In this document: positions 24,498 to 36,555 of the stretch, one piece after another
How the letters are laid out: each line of letters opens with the position of its first letter
Position numbering within the stretch: position 1 is the first letter of the stretch
Source of the DNA: Pseudomonadota bacterium
GTDB lineage: Bacteria > Pseudomonadota > Gammaproteobacteria > Xanthomonadales > Xanthomonadaceae
Direction: 5' to 3'
Length of the DNA: 64,000 nucleotides
Assembly (NCBI GenBank): GCA_023388715.1
Contig: JAEWFT010000052.1
Location: forward strand, 1-64,000
Position numbers and translations under genes: made by a program
The notes under the pieces: generated by a model
The model's input: only the letters and a program-made list of their open reading frames with translations
What the model was told of the DNA's origin: nothing
Databases searched by the model: none

Positions 24498-25127
24498 ATG
24501 GATGCACGCGAACTGGTCCTCTACACCCACCCGATGTCGCGCGGCCGCATCGCCCGCTGGATGCTGGAGGAAACCGGCATGCCGTACCGGGTGGAGCTGC
24601 TGGACTATGGAACCTCGATGAAGGCGCCGGCGTACCTCGCGATCAACCCGATGGGCAAGGTGCCGGCGCTCACCCACGGCGATGCGGTGGTCACCGAGGT
24701 GGCCGCGATCGGCCTGTACCTGGGTGACTTGGTGCCGGGCCTCGCGCCGCCGGTCGGCAGCCCGGGGCGCGCCGCCTATTACCGCTGGATCTGCTTCATG
24801 GGCCCGTTCGAGCAGGCGATGATGGCCAGGCACGCCGGGTCGCAGCACTCGCCCGGCAGCGCGGGCTTCGGGGCGCTCGACGATACCGTCGATGTGCTGG
24901 AGGCGGCGATCGGCGAACGCGACTTCCTCATCGGCGATTCCTTCAGCATGGCCGATATGGTGGTGGCCGCCTACATCGGCTTCTACCTGCAGTTCAAGAT
25001 GCTCGATCCGCGCCCGAACCTGGTCCGCTATGCGCGTCTGCACGCGGGGCGCCCCGCCGCGCAACGCGCGCAAGCCATCGACGATGCGCTGATCGCGAAG
25101 GCCAAGGCCGCTGCCGGGGACGCCTGA
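24498..25127 (+). CDS. glutathione S-transferase family protein
   Basis: 209 residues with a thioredoxin-fold N-terminal domain (LVLYTHPMSRGRIARWMLEE, then INPMGKVPALTHGD and VVTEVAAIGLYLGD) and an all-helical C-terminal domain (GDSFSMADMVVAAYIGFYL). The catalytic residue is probably the Ser/Arg around HPMSRG, as in bacterial beta/nu-like GSTs; substrate unknown. Start taken at MDAREL (24498); an ATG at 24486 would add four residues, and neither has a good ribosome site. It converges on mutS with 46 bases between. Confidence 0.88.
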   Translation: MDARELVLYTHPMSRGRIARWMLEETGMPYRVELLDYGTSMKAPAYLAINPMGKVPALTHGDAVVTEVAAIGLYLGDLVPGLAPPVGSPGRAAYYRWICFMGPFEQAMMARHAGSQHSPGSAGFGALDDTVDVLEAAIGERDFLIGDSFSMADMVVAAYIGFYLQFKMLDPRPNLVRYARLHAGRPAAQRAQAIDDALIAKAKAAAGDA

Positions 25128-25173
25128 GCGCGCGGCGGGCGGCAACGCCGCGCTGCGTGCGCGGCGCGCAGGA

Positions 25174-27846
25174 CTACGCCAGCGTCTTCAGTCGGTACAG
25201 CGCTTCCAGCGCCTGCTTGGGCGTCAGTTCGTCGGGATCGATGCCGGCGAGCGCGTCCAGCGCCGCCGAGCGCGGCGCGAACAGCCCGAACTGTTGCGGG
25301 GCATCCAGCGCCGGCGCTGCCAGCGGCGTGCCCGGTGCGTCGCGGTTCTGCGATTCCAGTTCGGCGAGCCGGGCGCGCGCCTGCTGCAGGGCCGCTTTCG
25401 GCAGCCCTGCCAGCGCCGCCACCTGCAACCCGAAGCTGCGGTTGGCCGGTCCGGGCCGCACCGCGTGCATGAACACCAGCGCCTCGCCATGCTCGACCGC
25501 ATCCAGGTGCAGGTTGGCGATGCCGCTGCCCGGCTCCGCCAGCGCGGTAAGCTCGAAGTAGTGCGTGGCGAACAGGGTGTAGCTGCGATTGGCCGACGCC
25601 AACTGTCGCGCCACCGCATCGGCCAGCGCCAGGCCGTCATAGGTCGAGGTGCCGCGTCCGATCTCGTCCATCAGCACCAGCGACTGTTCGCTGGCGTGAT
25701 GGAGGATGTAGGCGGTCTCGCTCATCTCCACCATGAAGGTCGATTGCCCGCGGGCGAGGTCGTCGCCAGCACCGATGCGGGTGAGGATGCGGTCGATCGG
25801 GCCGATCTCGGCTGTCGCCGCGGGCACGAAGCTGCCGATGCAGGCGAGCAGCACGATCAGCGCGTTCTGGCGCATGAAGGTCGACTTGCCGCCCATGTTG
25901 GGTCCGGTGATCACATACATCCGCGTCGCCTCATCGAAAACCAGGTCATTCGGCTCGAACGGCGCGTCGCGCAGCGCTTCCACCACCGGATGGCGGCCGC
26001 GTTCGATGCGGATGCCGGGCGCGTCCCGGAGGATGGGCATGCTCCAGTCCAGCGCCTGCGCACGCTCGGCGAAACCGGCCAGCACGTCCAGCTCCGACAG
26101 CGCCAGCGCGCAGCGACGCAGGGGCTCCAGCACCTCGTTCAGTGCGTCCAGCACGACGTCGTAGAGTAGCTTCTCGCGCGCCAGCGCACGTTCGCGCGCG
26201 GACAGCACCTTGTCCTCGAAGCCCTTGAGTTCCTCGGTGATGTAGCGCTCGGCGCCGGTCAGGGTCTGGCGGCGTGTGTAATGCACCGGCGCCTTGTCGC
26301 TATGCCCCTTGCTGATCTCGATGTAGTAGCCATGCACGCGGTTGTAGCCGACCTTGAGGGTGGCGATGCCGGTGGCTTCGCGCTCGCGTGCTTCCAGGTC
26401 GATCAGGAACTGGTCGGCATGCGTCGACAGCTGGCGCAGCTCGTCGAGTTCGGCATCGAAGCCTTCGGCGATCACGCCGCCGTCGCGGGCCAGCAGCGGC
26501 GGCTGGACGACGATGGCGGCGCGCAGGGTGTGGGCGGTGGCGTCGTGCTCGCCGAGTTCGGCATGCAGCGCCTGCAGGCGGGGGGAGTCCAGCGGGGCAA
26601 GGACGTCGCGGATCGCGGGCAGCAGCGACAGGCCGTCGCGCAGGGTCGACAGGTCGCGTGGGCGGGCGCTGCGCAGGGCCACCCGCGACAGGATGCGCTC
26701 CATGTCGCCCAGGCTGCGGAATGCCTCGCGCAGTGCCTCGTCGGCTCGCTGCTCGACCAGCACCTGCACCGCGTGGTGGCGCTCGCCGACCACCCGGCGG
26801 TCGCGCAGCGGGCGGTGCAGCCAGCGCCGCAGCAGGCGGCCGCCCATCGGGCTGACGGTGGAATCCAGCACGCCCAGCAGGGTGGCGCTGACGTCGCCAT
26901 CGACGCGCGAGTCCAGCTCGAGATGGCGGCGCGTCGCGGCATTCATCGCGATGGCCTCGTCGCTGGTTTCCAGTGCAATGCTGCGCAGGTGCGGCAGCCG
27001 CTGTTTCTGGGTTTCGTCCACGTAGCCCAGCACCGCCGCGGCGGCGGCGATCGCCAGCGGGCGATCCTCCAGCCCGAATGCGGTGAGATCGTGCACGCCG
27101 AAGAATTGCAGCAGCTGGCGGCGGCCGGACTCGGCGTCGAACAGCCACGGCGCGCGCCGGCGCAGCCCGCGGGCTTCCAGCGCGCAGGCAGGCCAGCCAT
27201 CCTCGTCGGCGATGAGTGTTTCCGCCGGCTGCAGCCGCGCGAGTTCAGCTTCGAGCGCGTCTTCGCCGACCACTTCGTTGGCGCGCAGGCGGCCACTGGC
27301 GAGATCCGCCCAGGCCAGCCCGTAACCCCGGCCCTTGCTGGACATGCCGCCACGGCTGATGGCCAGCAGCAGGGTGTCGCGGCGCTCGTCCAGCAGCGCC
27401 TCGTCGGTCACCGTGCCGGGTGTGACGATGCGCACCACCTTGCGCTCCACGATCCCCTTGGAGGTCGCGGGGTCGCCGATCTGCTCGCAGATGGCCACCG
27501 ATTCGCCCAGCGCCACCAGCCGCGCCAGATAGCCTTCGGCAGCGTGGTAGGGGACGCCGGCCATGGGGATCGGTTGGCCGGCGGATTGCCCGCGCTGGGT
27601 CAGGGTGATGTCCAGCAGCCGCGCCGCCTTGCGTGCGTCGTCGAAGAACAACTCATAGAAGTCGCCCATCCGGAAGAACAGCAGCACGTCGGGGTGCTCC
27701 GCCTTTGCGGCGAAGAACTGGCGCATCAGCGGCGTGTGTTCGGCCGGCGGGGCCGCGGGTTTGGCGGGTTGGGTGCCGGCGTGGGGCAAGCGGGATCGTC
27801 CTTGCTCGGGCGGCGGGCGCGCCGCAAAGCGCCCATGATGCCGCAT
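25174..27846 (-). CDS. mutS: DNA mismatch repair protein MutS
   Basis: Recognises mismatches and recruits MutL. The 890-residue reading shows all domains: mismatch-binding ([19 protein letters not shown], then [10 protein letters not shown] with the Phe and Glu that contact the mismatch), connector, lever and clamp regions, and the ABC ATPase with [26 protein letters not shown] and ATHYFEL, ending in the C-terminal helix region. Start uncertain. ATG 27846 (MRHHGRFA) precedes an arginine-rich, unconserved stretch. TTG at 27789 has AAGGA nine bases upstream and gives 871 residues, nearer the usual 850-870. Divergent from the TonB-dependent receptor. Confidence 0.96.
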   Translation of the reverse strand: MRHHGRFAARPPPEQGRSRLPHAGTQPAKPAAPPAEHTPLMRQFFAAKAEHPDVLLFFRMGDFYELFFDDARKAARLLDITLTQRGQSAGQPIPMAGVPYHAAEGYLARLVALGESVAICEQIGDPATSKGIVERKVVRIVTPGTVTDEALLDERRDTLLLAISRGGMSSKGRGYGLAWADLASGRLRANEVVGEDALEAELARLQPAETLIADEDGWPACALEARGLRRRAPWLFDAESGRRQLLQFFGVHDLTAFGLEDRPLAIAAAAAVLGYVDETQKQRLPHLRSIALETSDEAIAMNAATRRHLELDSRVDGDVSATLLGVLDSTVSPMGGRLLRRWLHRPLRDRRVVGERHHAVQVLVEQRADEALREAFRSLGDMERILSRVALRSARPRDLSTLRDGLSLLPAIRDVLAPLDSPRLQALHAELGEHDATAHTLRAAIVVQPPLLARDGGVIAEGFDAELDELRQLSTHADQFLIDLEAREREATGIATLKVGYNRVHGYYIEISKGHSDKAPVHYTRRQTLTGAERYITEELKGFEDKVLSARERALAREKLLYDVVLDALNEVLEPLRRCALALSELDVLAGFAERAQALDWSMPILRDAPGIRIERGRHPVVEALRDAPFEPNDLVFDEATRMYVITGPNMGGKSTFMRQNALIVLLACIGSFVPAATAEIGPIDRILTRIGAGDDLARGQSTFMVEMSETAYILHHASEQSLVLMDEIGRGTSTYDGLALADAVARQLASANRSYTLFATHYFELTALAEPGSGIANLHLDAVEHGEALVFMHAVRPGPANRSFGLQVAALAGLPKAALQQARARLAELESQNRDAPGTPLAAPALDAPQQFGLFAPRSAALDALAGIDPDELTPKQALEALYRLKTLA

Positions 27847-28048
27847 CGAGGGGCCCGTCTTCCCATCGCAGCAGGGCGCCACGACGCAAGCGTGAGGAAT
27901 CACTGGACACGGAGGCGTATGGATTGTTAGCTTTCCGCTAAAGCGGCCATGCCGCCCGCGCGCCATACCCCCACATGGAGCGCCTGCACACCGGCTGCCG
28001 CATCGGCGTCAGTCGCAACGAGGCACTGTCCACACTCAAGGGGGTTCC

Positions 28049-30775
28049 ATGTATCGCTCGAAAGCACCGCAGCGCACCACGCTCGCCATCGCCGTGTTCG
28101 TCGGCCTGGCCACCATGGGCACCCTCCCGGCGTTTGCCCAGGACGGCGCCACCGGGCGACAGGAGCCCACCACCCTCGACAAGCTCGTGGTCACCGCGCA
28201 GAAGCGCGAGGAAGCGCTCCAGGACGTCCCGGTCACCGTTACCGCAGTGGGCGAGCAGCTGATCCGCGACACCGGCGTGCGCGACGTCAAGGACCTGCAG
28301 GTGCTGGTGCCCGGCCTGACCGTGACCAGCACCCAGAACGAGGCCATCACCACCGCGCGCATCCGCGGCATCGGCACCGTGGGCGACAACGTCGGCCTGG
28401 AGTCCTCGGTGGGCGTGGTCATCGATGGCGTGTACCGCCCGCGCAACAGCGTGGGCTTCGGCGACCTTGGCGAGCTCGAGCGGATCGAGGTGCTGAAGGG
28501 GCCGCAGGGCACCATCTTCGGCAAGAACACCTCCGCCGGCGTGATCAACGTGATCACCCGTGCGCCGTACTTCGGCCAGGAAGCCGGGCTTGAGCTGACC
28601 GCTGGCAACTACGGTGCGCTGGGCATCGCTGCCTCCTACAACGATGCGCTGAACGATGTCGCCGCCTTCCGCGTGTACGCCGCCAAGCGCTCGCGCGACG
28701 GCTGGATGGACGTCACCCGCGGCGCCGGCCCCCGGGTCGAGGACGACGACTACGACCAGAACTTCCACACCCTGCGCGGCAAGCTGCGGCTGCGCCCCAG
28801 CGACACCCTGGACATCACCTTCAGCGCCGACTACACCAGCCGCGAGGAGAACTGCTGCACGGCGGTGCAGCTGTTCACCGGCGCGACCGGGCCGCTGATC
28901 AACGCCCTCGGTGGCGGCAATGCGATCGCGATGCCGGCCAATCCACAGGCGCGGATGGCCTACAGCAACCGCAGCACCGAACAGGACATGAAGGACAAGG
29001 GCGTGTCGGCGCAGGTCGACTGGACGCTGCCGTGGCTGGGCGGCGCGACGCTGACCTCGATCACCGCCCAGCGCGACTGGGGCTCGATCGCGGGGCTGGA
29101 CTACGACTTCTCCACCGCCGACATCCTCTATCGCAACGCCAACCGCGATGAGTCCTGGACCGGCTTCGACACCTTCAGCCAAGAATTCCGCCTGACCGGC
29201 AGCACCGACCGGGTCGACTGGATGGTGGGCATGTTCTATGCCGACGAAGACCTGGACCGCAACGAGTCCTATCGCATCGGAAACGCGTACGAGCCCTATG
29301 TCTCCACCCTGGTGGGCGGGCTGGCACTGCCGTCGCTGAAGGCGTCGCTCGACCCGACCCTGGCCGCGCTAAGCCAGCAGCTCGCACTGCCGTTCACCCT
29401 GTCCTTCAGCACCGCCAACCCGGCAGCGCTGCTCTCGCAGATCTCCGGGCGGCCGCTGGGCACGGGCTTCGCTGGCCTGGGCGCGCTAGACCGCCACCGC
29501 CAGAACGCCAAGAGCCTTGCGGTGTTCACCAACAACACCTGGCACGCCACCGACGCGCTCGACCTGACCCTGGGCCTGCGCTACACGCGCGAGGACAAGA
29601 CCCTCGATTCGGCCTACACCAATCCCAATGGCAGCGCGGCGTGCGGTGCAACGCTCGCCAACCCGGGTGCCGCGGCGGCGCGCATGCTGGCGGCGCGCAT
29701 CACCAACCTGTCGCTGCTGCCGGCGGCGGTGCAACAGCAGCTGCTGGCCCAGCTGGCGGCCGGGGTGGCGCCCACCCTGATCCCGCAGGTGGCCGGCTAC
29801 ATGTGCCTGCCGTGGGCCAACGTGCAGCACAACGGCCGCAACATCCACCAAGAGCGCGAGGAGAGCGCATGGTCGGGCACGCTGAAGGCCGCCTACCGCT
29901 TCAGTGACGCGGTGATGGTCTATGGCTCGGCGGCACGTGGCTACAAGGCGGGCGGGTTCAACCTCGACCGCGTGCAGTCCTCCAATGGCCTGTCCAGCGG
30001 CGGCGCGGGCATCACCCCGGTCAACGACACCAGCTTCCCCGGTGAGTTCGTCGACAGCTACGAGCTGGGCACCAAGACCACCTGGCAGGGCGGCAACCTG
30101 CTGCTGAACGCCACCCTGTTCCACCAGACCTACAGCGACTTCCAGCTCAACAGCTTCCTGGGCACCAGCTTCGTGGTGCGCTCGATCCCGGAAGTGGTCT
30201 CGCAGGGCATCGACAGCGAAATGCTGTGGCAGCCGATCCCCGGCCTGATGCTGCAGGGGGGGCTGATGTATGCGGACACCAAGTACGGCGACCGCATCCC
30301 CGGCTGCGACTTCGTCGGCCCGGGCCAGACCTCGGCCGCGTGCCCGTCGATCGGCCAGCTCTACAAGCTGCCCGGCGCGCAGATGAGCTTCGCGCCGGAA
30401 TGGTCGGCCAGTGCATCGGCCACCTACGAATGGGACCTGACCGATACCCTGGCGGCGCGCTTCCACCTGGGCGGGAAGTACATGTCGGAGTTCAACACCG
30501 GCTCCGACCTCGACGTGGAGAAGACGCAGCCGGCCTTCACCGTGTGGAACGCGCGCGTCGGCATCGGCCGCGCCGACCGCCGCTGGATGCTGGAGCTGTG
30601 GGCGCAGAACCTGACCGACAAGCACTACGTCCAGGTCGGCTTCGACGGCCCGCTGCAAGCACTGGGATCCCCGCTTCCGAATGCGCAGCACGGCCCGACC
30701 GATCCCCTCAACACGTACAACGCCTTCCTGGGCGCGCCGCGGATGTACGGCCTGACCTTCCGCCTCAACTACTGA
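28049..30775 (+). CDS. TonB-dependent outer-membrane receptor
   Basis: 908 residues: a signal peptide ending near AFA-QDG (about residue 31), a TonB-box-like stretch LDKLVVTAQKREE at about 43-55, a plug domain (VPVTVTAVGEQLI through LERIEVLKGPQGTIFGKNTSAGVINVIT) and a C-terminal 22-strand barrel ending in aromatic-rich MYGLTFRLNY. The DVPVTVTAV and RGIGTVGDNVGLESSVGV pattern is that of the large Sphingomonas/Xanthomonad subfamily. No N-terminal signalling domain. Start ATG with AAGGGGG upstream. Substrate unknown: neither a siderophore gene nor a Fur box is nearby. A short barrel region (residues 490-620) is rich in Ala/Leu and may be an extracellular loop. Confidence 0.93.
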   Translation: MYRSKAPQRTTLAIAVFVGLATMGTLPAFAQDGATGRQEPTTLDKLVVTAQKREEALQDVPVTVTAVGEQLIRDTGVRDVKDLQVLVPGLTVTSTQNEAITTARIRGIGTVGDNVGLESSVGVVIDGVYRPRNSVGFGDLGELERIEVLKGPQGTIFGKNTSAGVINVITRAPYFGQEAGLELTAGNYGALGIAASYNDALNDVAAFRVYAAKRSRDGWMDVTRGAGPRVEDDDYDQNFHTLRGKLRLRPSDTLDITFSADYTSREENCCTAVQLFTGATGPLINALGGGNAIAMPANPQARMAYSNRSTEQDMKDKGVSAQVDWTLPWLGGATLTSITAQRDWGSIAGLDYDFSTADILYRNANRDESWTGFDTFSQEFRLTGSTDRVDWMVGMFYADEDLDRNESYRIGNAYEPYVSTLVGGLALPSLKASLDPTLAALSQQLALPFTLSFSTANPAALLSQISGRPLGTGFAGLGALDRHRQNAKSLAVFTNNTWHATDALDLTLGLRYTREDKTLDSAYTNPNGSAACGATLANPGAAAARMLAARITNLSLLPAAVQQQLLAQLAAGVAPTLIPQVAGYMCLPWANVQHNGRNIHQEREESAWSGTLKAAYRFSDAVMVYGSAARGYKAGGFNLDRVQSSNGLSSGGAGITPVNDTSFPGEFVDSYELGTKTTWQGGNLLLNATLFHQTYSDFQLNSFLGTSFVVRSIPEVVSQGIDSEMLWQPIPGLMLQGGLMYADTKYGDRIPGCDFVGPGQTSAACPSIGQLYKLPGAQMSFAPEWSASASATYEWDLTDTLAARFHLGGKYMSEFNTGSDLDVEKTQPAFTVWNARVGIGRADRRWMLELWAQNLTDKHYVQVGFDGPLQALGSPLPNAQHGPTDPLNTYNAFLGAPRMYGLTFRLNY

Positions 30776-30783
30776 GGAAGAAG

Positions 30784-31329
30784 GTGGCGGCAGGCATTTC
30801 GGGAAGCGCAGGGCAGGACGCGGTCGCGGCAAGCGATCGCGTCCCTGCCATCGCCGACCTCGACGCCCTGGCCCGGCGCACGGGCGAGCAGATGCTGGCC
30901 CGGCGCGACATGCTGGTCGCGGCGGAAAGCTGCACGGGCGGCTGGATCGCGCAGGCGATCACCGGGGTGGCCGGCAGTTCCGCATGGTTCGACTGCGGGG
31001 TGGTGGCCTACAGCTACGAGGCCAAGCAGGCGCTGCTGGGCGTCCACCCGCACACGTTGGAAACCCACGGCGCGGTGAGCCGCGAATGCGTCACCGAAAT
31101 GGTGTCGGGCGCGCTCGCAAACCTCGGCGGCACGGTCGCGGTCGCGGTCACCGGCATCGCCGGTCCCGGCGGTGGCAGCCCCGACAAGCCGGTCGGCACG
31201 GTCTGGATCGGCTGGAAGCGTCGCGGCGGCTACGCCAAGGCGGAGCTGTTCCACTTCGACGGCGACCGCGACGCGGTGCGCCGACAGAGCGTCGCAATGG
31301 CGCTCGAGGGACTGCTCAAGCTGGGATAG
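30784..31329 (+). CDS. pncC: CinA-like nicotinamide-nucleotide amidase (PncC domain only)
   Basis: 181 residues corresponding only to the C-terminal domain of CinA, which deamidates NMN to nicotinate mononucleotide in the pyridine nucleotide cycle. Diagnostic stretches are LVAAESCTGGWIAQAIT, VVAYSYEAKQALLGV, HGAVSRECV and AVTGIAGPGGGSPDKPVGTV. The MoCF domain of full CinA is absent, as in E. coli YgaD/PncC, which is also found next to recA. Start GTG at 30784 with AGGAAG just upstream, 8 bases after the receptor gene. A longer frame upstream is receptor shadow. Confidence 0.9.
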   Translation: MAAGISGSAGQDAVAASDRVPAIADLDALARRTGEQMLARRDMLVAAESCTGGWIAQAITGVAGSSAWFDCGVVAYSYEAKQALLGVHPHTLETHGAVSRECVTEMVSGALANLGGTVAVAVTGIAGPGGGSPDKPVGTVWIGWKRRGGYAKAELFHFDGDRDAVRRQSVAMALEGLLKLG

Positions 31330-31355
31330 CAGGGCGCGCTTGTGTCCGGCCCGGG

Positions 31356-31370
31356 TTAGTAGTATTACTA
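31356..31370. promoter_or_regulatory. LexA operator (Xanthomonas type)
   Basis: TTAGTAGTATTACTA fits TTAG-N6-TACTA, the LexA box established for Xanthomonas. It ends 5 bases before the lexA start codon, where bound LexA would block its own transcription. I found no second copy before recA, recX, radA, mutS or the photolyase gene. Confidence 0.9.
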
Positions 31371-31375
31371 CCTGC

Positions 31376-32020
31376 ATGGACGCCCTGACCGACACCCAAG
31401 CCGCCATCCTCACCTTCATCGCCGAGCGGATCGAAGCCGACGGCCTGCCTCCCTCGCAGACCGAGATCGCCCAGGCCTTCGGCTTCAAGGGCCTGCGGGC
31501 GGCCCAGTACCACCTGGAAGCACTGGAACGGGCGGGCGCGATCGAGCGCCTGCCCGGGCGCGCGCGCGGCTTGCGCGTCCTGCAGCCGCCGGCCCGCATG
31601 CAGCCGGAGCTGGCGCTGGCCGCCACCATGAACGATGCGCTGCACCTGCCGGTGCTCGGGCAGGTGGCGGCGGGCGTGCCGATCGGCGCCGACATCGGCA
31701 GCGAGCAGATGGTGCTGATGGATCGCGCCTTCTTTTCGCCGGTGCCGGACTACCTGCTCAAGGTGAAGGGCGATTCCATGCGCGACGAGGGCATCTTCGA
31801 CGGCGACCTGATCGGCGTGCACAGGACCAATGAGGCGCGCAACGGGCAGGTGGTGATTGCGCGCATCGACGACGAGATCACCGTCAAGCTGCTGAAGATG
31901 GGCCAGGGGCGCATCCGCCTGCTGCCGCGCAACCCCGACTACGCGCCGATCGAAGTCCAGCCGGGCCAGGACTTCGCGATCGAGGGCCTGTACTGCGGGC
32001 TGGTGCGCCCGAATGCCTGA
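31376..32020 (+). CDS. lexA: SOS repressor LexA
   Basis: 214 residues: an N-terminal winged helix-turn-helix (LTDTQAAILTFIAERIEADG, PPSQTEIAQAFGFKG) and a C-terminal S24 self-cleaving domain with the scissile Ala99-Gly100 bond, catalytic Ser134 (GDSMRDEGI) and Lys171 (TVKLLK). RecA-ssDNA filaments stimulate cleavage and so induce the SOS genes. Its recognition helix differs from that of E. coli LexA, in keeping with the TTAG-N6-TACTA box directly upstream. First gene of lexA-recA-recX. Confidence 0.97.
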   Translation: MDALTDTQAAILTFIAERIEADGLPPSQTEIAQAFGFKGLRAAQYHLEALERAGAIERLPGRARGLRVLQPPARMQPELALAATMNDALHLPVLGQVAAGVPIGADIGSEQMVLMDRAFFSPVPDYLLKVKGDSMRDEGIFDGDLIGVHRTNEARNGQVVIARIDDEITVKLLKMGQGRIRLLPRNPDYAPIEVQPGQDFAIEGLYCGLVRPNA

Positions 32021-32175
32021 CGCGCACAAGCCCCAGCGCCGCCTGCGGCATTCCCTGATCGCCCCTGCCACCCCTGCGAGCCATCCTGACACCACGGCGC
32101 AGGGCGTCGCAGCTTTTGCGATGGCCACCGCCTAACCTGCCCACATCACGCATCACCACTTCGAGGAACACCACG

Positions 32176-33206
<1,031 letters not shown>

Positions 33207-33210
<4 letters not shown>

Positions 33211-33719
33211 GCGGGCCGGGCGGCGACGGCGGTGCGGCGTCCTCGTCCGCGCCATGGCGCCGTCGCCGCCCGGAGCCCACCCCGGTGCAGCGGGCACTCG
33301 GCCTGCTGACCCGGCGCGAGCATTCACGCAAGGAACTGCTGCGCAAGCTGGAGGTGCGCGGGGTGGAAACGGCGGCGGCGCAGGCGGCGGTCGGCCGGCT
33401 GGCGGACGCCGGCTGGCAGGACGACGCCCGCTTCGCCCAGTCGTTGGTGCGGAGTCGGTCGCAGGCGGGATACGGGCCCGCCTGGCTGCGCGCCGAGCTG
33501 GGCACGCACGGTCTGCAGGAGGCGGTCATCCTGGCGGCACTGGACGAAGCCGAGGTGGACTGGGCGCAGGTCGCCACCGCCCTGGTGCGCCGCCGCTTTG
33601 GCGCGTGCGGCCCGCTGGGGCTGGAGCCGCGTCGCAAGGCGACCGACCTGCTGCTGCGACGGGGCTTCGGTTTCGACCAGGTCCGCGCTGCGCTGGACGC
33701 CGCCGCGGACGACGCCTGA
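33207..33719 (+). CDS. recX: regulatory protein RecX
   Basis: RecX caps RecA filaments and limits strand exchange and co-protease activity. 170 residues with the three-repeat helical fold: [40 protein letters not shown], and [22 protein letters not shown]. The first about 25 residues are a low-complexity extension. The ATG overlaps the recA stop by 4 bases, so the two proteins are co-translated, the usual arrangement. Confidence 0.95.
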
Positions 33720-33751
33720 GCGCCCCGTCGGCCGCGGAGCGTGTGGCTCTG

Positions 33752-33757
33752 TAGAAT
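33752..33757 (+). promoter_or_regulatory. -10 element of alaS
   Basis: TAGAAT 33 bases after the recX stop and about 95 bases before the alaS start, within GC-rich DNA. The -35 region is poor. It implies a leader of roughly 90 bases for alaS. Confidence 0.45.
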
Positions 33758-33850
33758 CCCCGGATTGGGTTGCCAACCGGCTTGCGCCCCCGCATCGTGA
33801 CGGGATGGCGGCGCCCGCTGGCGCTCGCCCCCTCGATGCCGTCCAAGACC

Positions 33851-36523
33851 ATGTCCGCCAATTCCACGCCTGCCCCGACGCCCGCGAAGTCCACTTCCGA
33901 CATCCGTCGCGACTTCCTCGATTTCTTTGCCTCGAAGGGCCACACCATCGTGCCGTCGGCGCCGCTGGTGCCGGGCAACGACCCGACCCTGCTGTTCACC
34001 AATTCCGGCATGGTCCAGTTCAAGGACGTGTTCCTGGGCGCGGAGAAGCGCAGCTACGTGCGCGCGGCCGACGTGCAGCGCTGCCTGCGCGCGGGTGGCA
34101 AGCACAACGACCTCGATTCGGTGGGCTACACCGCGCGCCACCACACGTTCTTCGAGATGCTCGGCAACTGGTCGTTCGGCGACTACTTCAAGAAGGAGGC
34201 CATCGCCTGGGCCTGGGAGCTGCTGACCGACGTCTGGAAGTTGCCGAAGGAGCGCCTTCTGGCCACCGTCTACCACACCGATGACGAGGCCTACGCGATC
34301 TGGCGCGACGACATCGGCCTGCCGGAGGAGCGGATCATCCGCATCGGCGACAACAAGGGCGCGCCGTTCGCCTCCGACAACTTCTGGCAGATGGCGGATA
34401 CCGGCCCCTGCGGCCCGTGCAGCGAGATCTTCTACGACCACGGGCCGGAGCACGCCGGCGGTCCCCCCGGTTCTCCCGACGAGGACGGCGACCGCTACAT
34501 CGAGATCTGGAACAACGTCTTCATGCAGTTCGACCGCGCCGCGGACGGCACGCTCACGCCGCTGCCCGCGCCGTGCGTGGACACCGGAATGGGCCTGGAG
34601 CGCATCGCCGCGGTGCTGCAGCACGTGCATTCCAATTACGAGATCGACCTGTTCCAGGCGCTGATCAGGCATGCGGCCGAACTCACCGGGACCGCCGATC
34701 TCGAGAACAAGTCGCTGCGCGTCATCGCCGACCACATCCGCGCCTGCGCCTTCCTGATCGTCGATGGCGTGCTGCCGTCGAACGAAGGCCGCGGCTACGT
34801 GCTGCGCCGGATCATCCGTCGGGCGCTGCGCCACGGCTGGATGCTGGGCGTGCGCCAGCCGTTCTTCCACCAGCTGGTCGCCACCCTCGATGCGCTGATG
34901 GGCGAGGCCTATCCGGTATTGCGCGAGGGCCGCGCCACCGCCGAGCGAGCGCTCAAGGCGGAGGAAGAACGCTTCGCCGAGACCCTCGATGCCGGCATGA
35001 AGATTTTCGAGGACGTGGCCGGCCGCGCGGGCGACACCGTCATCCCCGGCGCCGACGCCTTCCGCCTTTACGATACCTATGGGTTCCCGCTGGACCTCAC
35101 CCAGGACATGGCGCGCGAGCGCGGCATGTCGGTGGACGTGGCCGGTTTCGATGCGGCGATGGCGCAGCAGAAGGAAACCGCGCGCGCCGCCGGCAAGTTC
35201 GGCGGCGGCGTGCAGATGCCGGCGGAACTGGTGGCCAGGCTCGCGCCCACCGCGTTCCTCGGCTACGACGGGATGTCCGCCGGAAGCCTTGAGGTGCTCG
35301 CGCTGCTCAAGGAAGGCAAGCCGGTCGAGATGGTGGAAGCCGGCGATGATGCGATCGTCATCCTCGACCGCACGCCGTTCTACGCCGAATCCGGCGGCCA
35401 GGTCGGCGATACCGGCGACCTCGACGGCGTCGAAAGCCGCTTCAACGTCAACGACACCCTCAAGCTGGCCGGGCAGTTCCACGGTCATGCCGGCCGCCTG
35501 CAGTTCGGCCGCCTGCGCGTGGGCGACCACGTGCATGGGGAAGTCGACGTCCAGCGCCGCGGCGCCACCATCCTCAACCACAGCGCCACCCACCTGTTGC
35601 ACGCCGCCCTGCGCGCGGTGCTGGGCAGCCATGTCCAGCAGAAGGGCTCGCTGGTCGCGCCGGACCGGCTGCGCTTCGACTTCTCCCATTTCCAGCCGAT
35701 GACGGCCACCGAGCTGGCCGAGGTCGAGCGCCGCGTCAATGCCGAGGTGCGCGCCAACCACGAGGGTGAAGTGCGCCACATGGGCATGCAGGAAGCGCTC
35801 GACTTCGGCGCGATGGCGCTGTTCGGCGAGAAGTACGGCGAGGAGGTGCGGGTGCTGCGCTTCGGCCCGACCTCCACCGAACTGTGCGGCGGCACCCACG
35901 TCGGCCGCACCGGCGACATCGGCCTGTTCAAGATCATTTCCGAAGGCGGCGTCTCCGCCGGCGTGCGCCGGATCGAGGCGGTGACCGGGCAGGGCGCGCT
36001 CGACCACGTGGCGGTGGAGCAGCAGCGCCTCGGCGAGGCGGCGGGCCTGCTGGGCGGCACTACCGCCGATGTCGGCGACAAGCTGCGCGCCTTGCTGGAG
36101 CGCCAGAAGAAGCTGGAGCGCGAGGTGCAGGCGCTCAAGGCGAAGGCTGCCTCCGGGGCGACCAGCGACCTGGCGGGCCAGGCGCGGGACGTTGCAGGAA
36201 TCAAGGTGCTGGCGGTGCGGCTGGAAGGCTTCGACGCCAAGGCGTTGCGCGATGCGATGGACCGCCTGAAGCAACAGCTGGGCGACGCGGTGATCGTGCT
36301 GGCCGGCGCCGATGGCGGCAAGGCCGCGCTCGTGGCTGGCGTGAGCGGATCGGCTGCCGGCAAGGTCAATGCCGGCGAGTTGCTGGGCGAAGTCGCCAGG
36401 CGCACCAATGGCAAGGGCGGTGGCCGGCCCGACATGGCGCAGGGCGGGGGCGAGGACGGCCCGGCCCTGCTGGAGGCGCTGGACGCATTGCCGACGTTGG
36501 TGGCCGCACGCATGGAGGCGTGA
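33851..36523 (+). CDS. alaS: alanyl-tRNA synthetase
   Basis: Class II synthetase charging tRNA-Ala, 890 residues. Catalytic domain with [15 protein letters not shown], then [21 protein letters not shown] and the class II motifs. Editing domain with the zinc-binding [12 protein letters not shown] (His pair) and [13 protein letters not shown] (Cys/His). C-terminal DHHA1 oligomerisation domain with [13 protein letters not shown] take ATG 33851; ATG 33836 would add five residues, and both have weak ribosome sites. Follows recX as in Xanthomonas. Confidence 0.97.
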   Translation: MSANSTPAPTPAKSTSDIRRDFLDFFASKGHTIVPSAPLVPGNDPTLLFTNSGMVQFKDVFLGAEKRSYVRAADVQRCLRAGGKHNDLDSVGYTARHHTFFEMLGNWSFGDYFKKEAIAWAWELLTDVWKLPKERLLATVYHTDDEAYAIWRDDIGLPEERIIRIGDNKGAPFASDNFWQMADTGPCGPCSEIFYDHGPEHAGGPPGSPDEDGDRYIEIWNNVFMQFDRAADGTLTPLPAPCVDTGMGLERIAAVLQHVHSNYEIDLFQALIRHAAELTGTADLENKSLRVIADHIRACAFLIVDGVLPSNEGRGYVLRRIIRRALRHGWMLGVRQPFFHQLVATLDALMGEAYPVLREGRATAERALKAEEERFAETLDAGMKIFEDVAGRAGDTVIPGADAFRLYDTYGFPLDLTQDMARERGMSVDVAGFDAAMAQQKETARAAGKFGGGVQMPAELVARLAPTAFLGYDGMSAGSLEVLALLKEGKPVEMVEAGDDAIVILDRTPFYAESGGQVGDTGDLDGVESRFNVNDTLKLAGQFHGHAGRLQFGRLRVGDHVHGEVDVQRRGATILNHSATHLLHAALRAVLGSHVQQKGSLVAPDRLRFDFSHFQPMTATELAEVERRVNAEVRANHEGEVRHMGMQEALDFGAMALFGEKYGEEVRVLRFGPTSTELCGGTHVGRTGDIGLFKIISEGGVSAGVRRIEAVTGQGALDHVAVEQQRLGEAAGLLGGTTADVGDKLRALLERQKKLEREVQALKAKAASGATSDLAGQARDVAGIKVLAVRLEGFDAKALRDAMDRLKQQLGDAVIVLAGADGGKAALVAGVSGSAAGKVNAGELLGEVARRTNGKGGGRPDMAQGGGEDGPALLEALDALPTLVAARMEA

Positions 36524-36539
36524 CGCAAGTCATGCGTGG

Positions 36540-36555
36540 CGCGCCTTGTGGCGCG
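36540..36555 (+). terminator. hairpin after alaS, weak terminator candidate
   Basis: CGCGCC, loop TTGT, GGCGCG: a perfect six-pair stem 16 bases after the alaS stop, followed only by TT. It overlaps the -35 region of csrA, so termination and initiation share the site. Confidence 0.35.
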
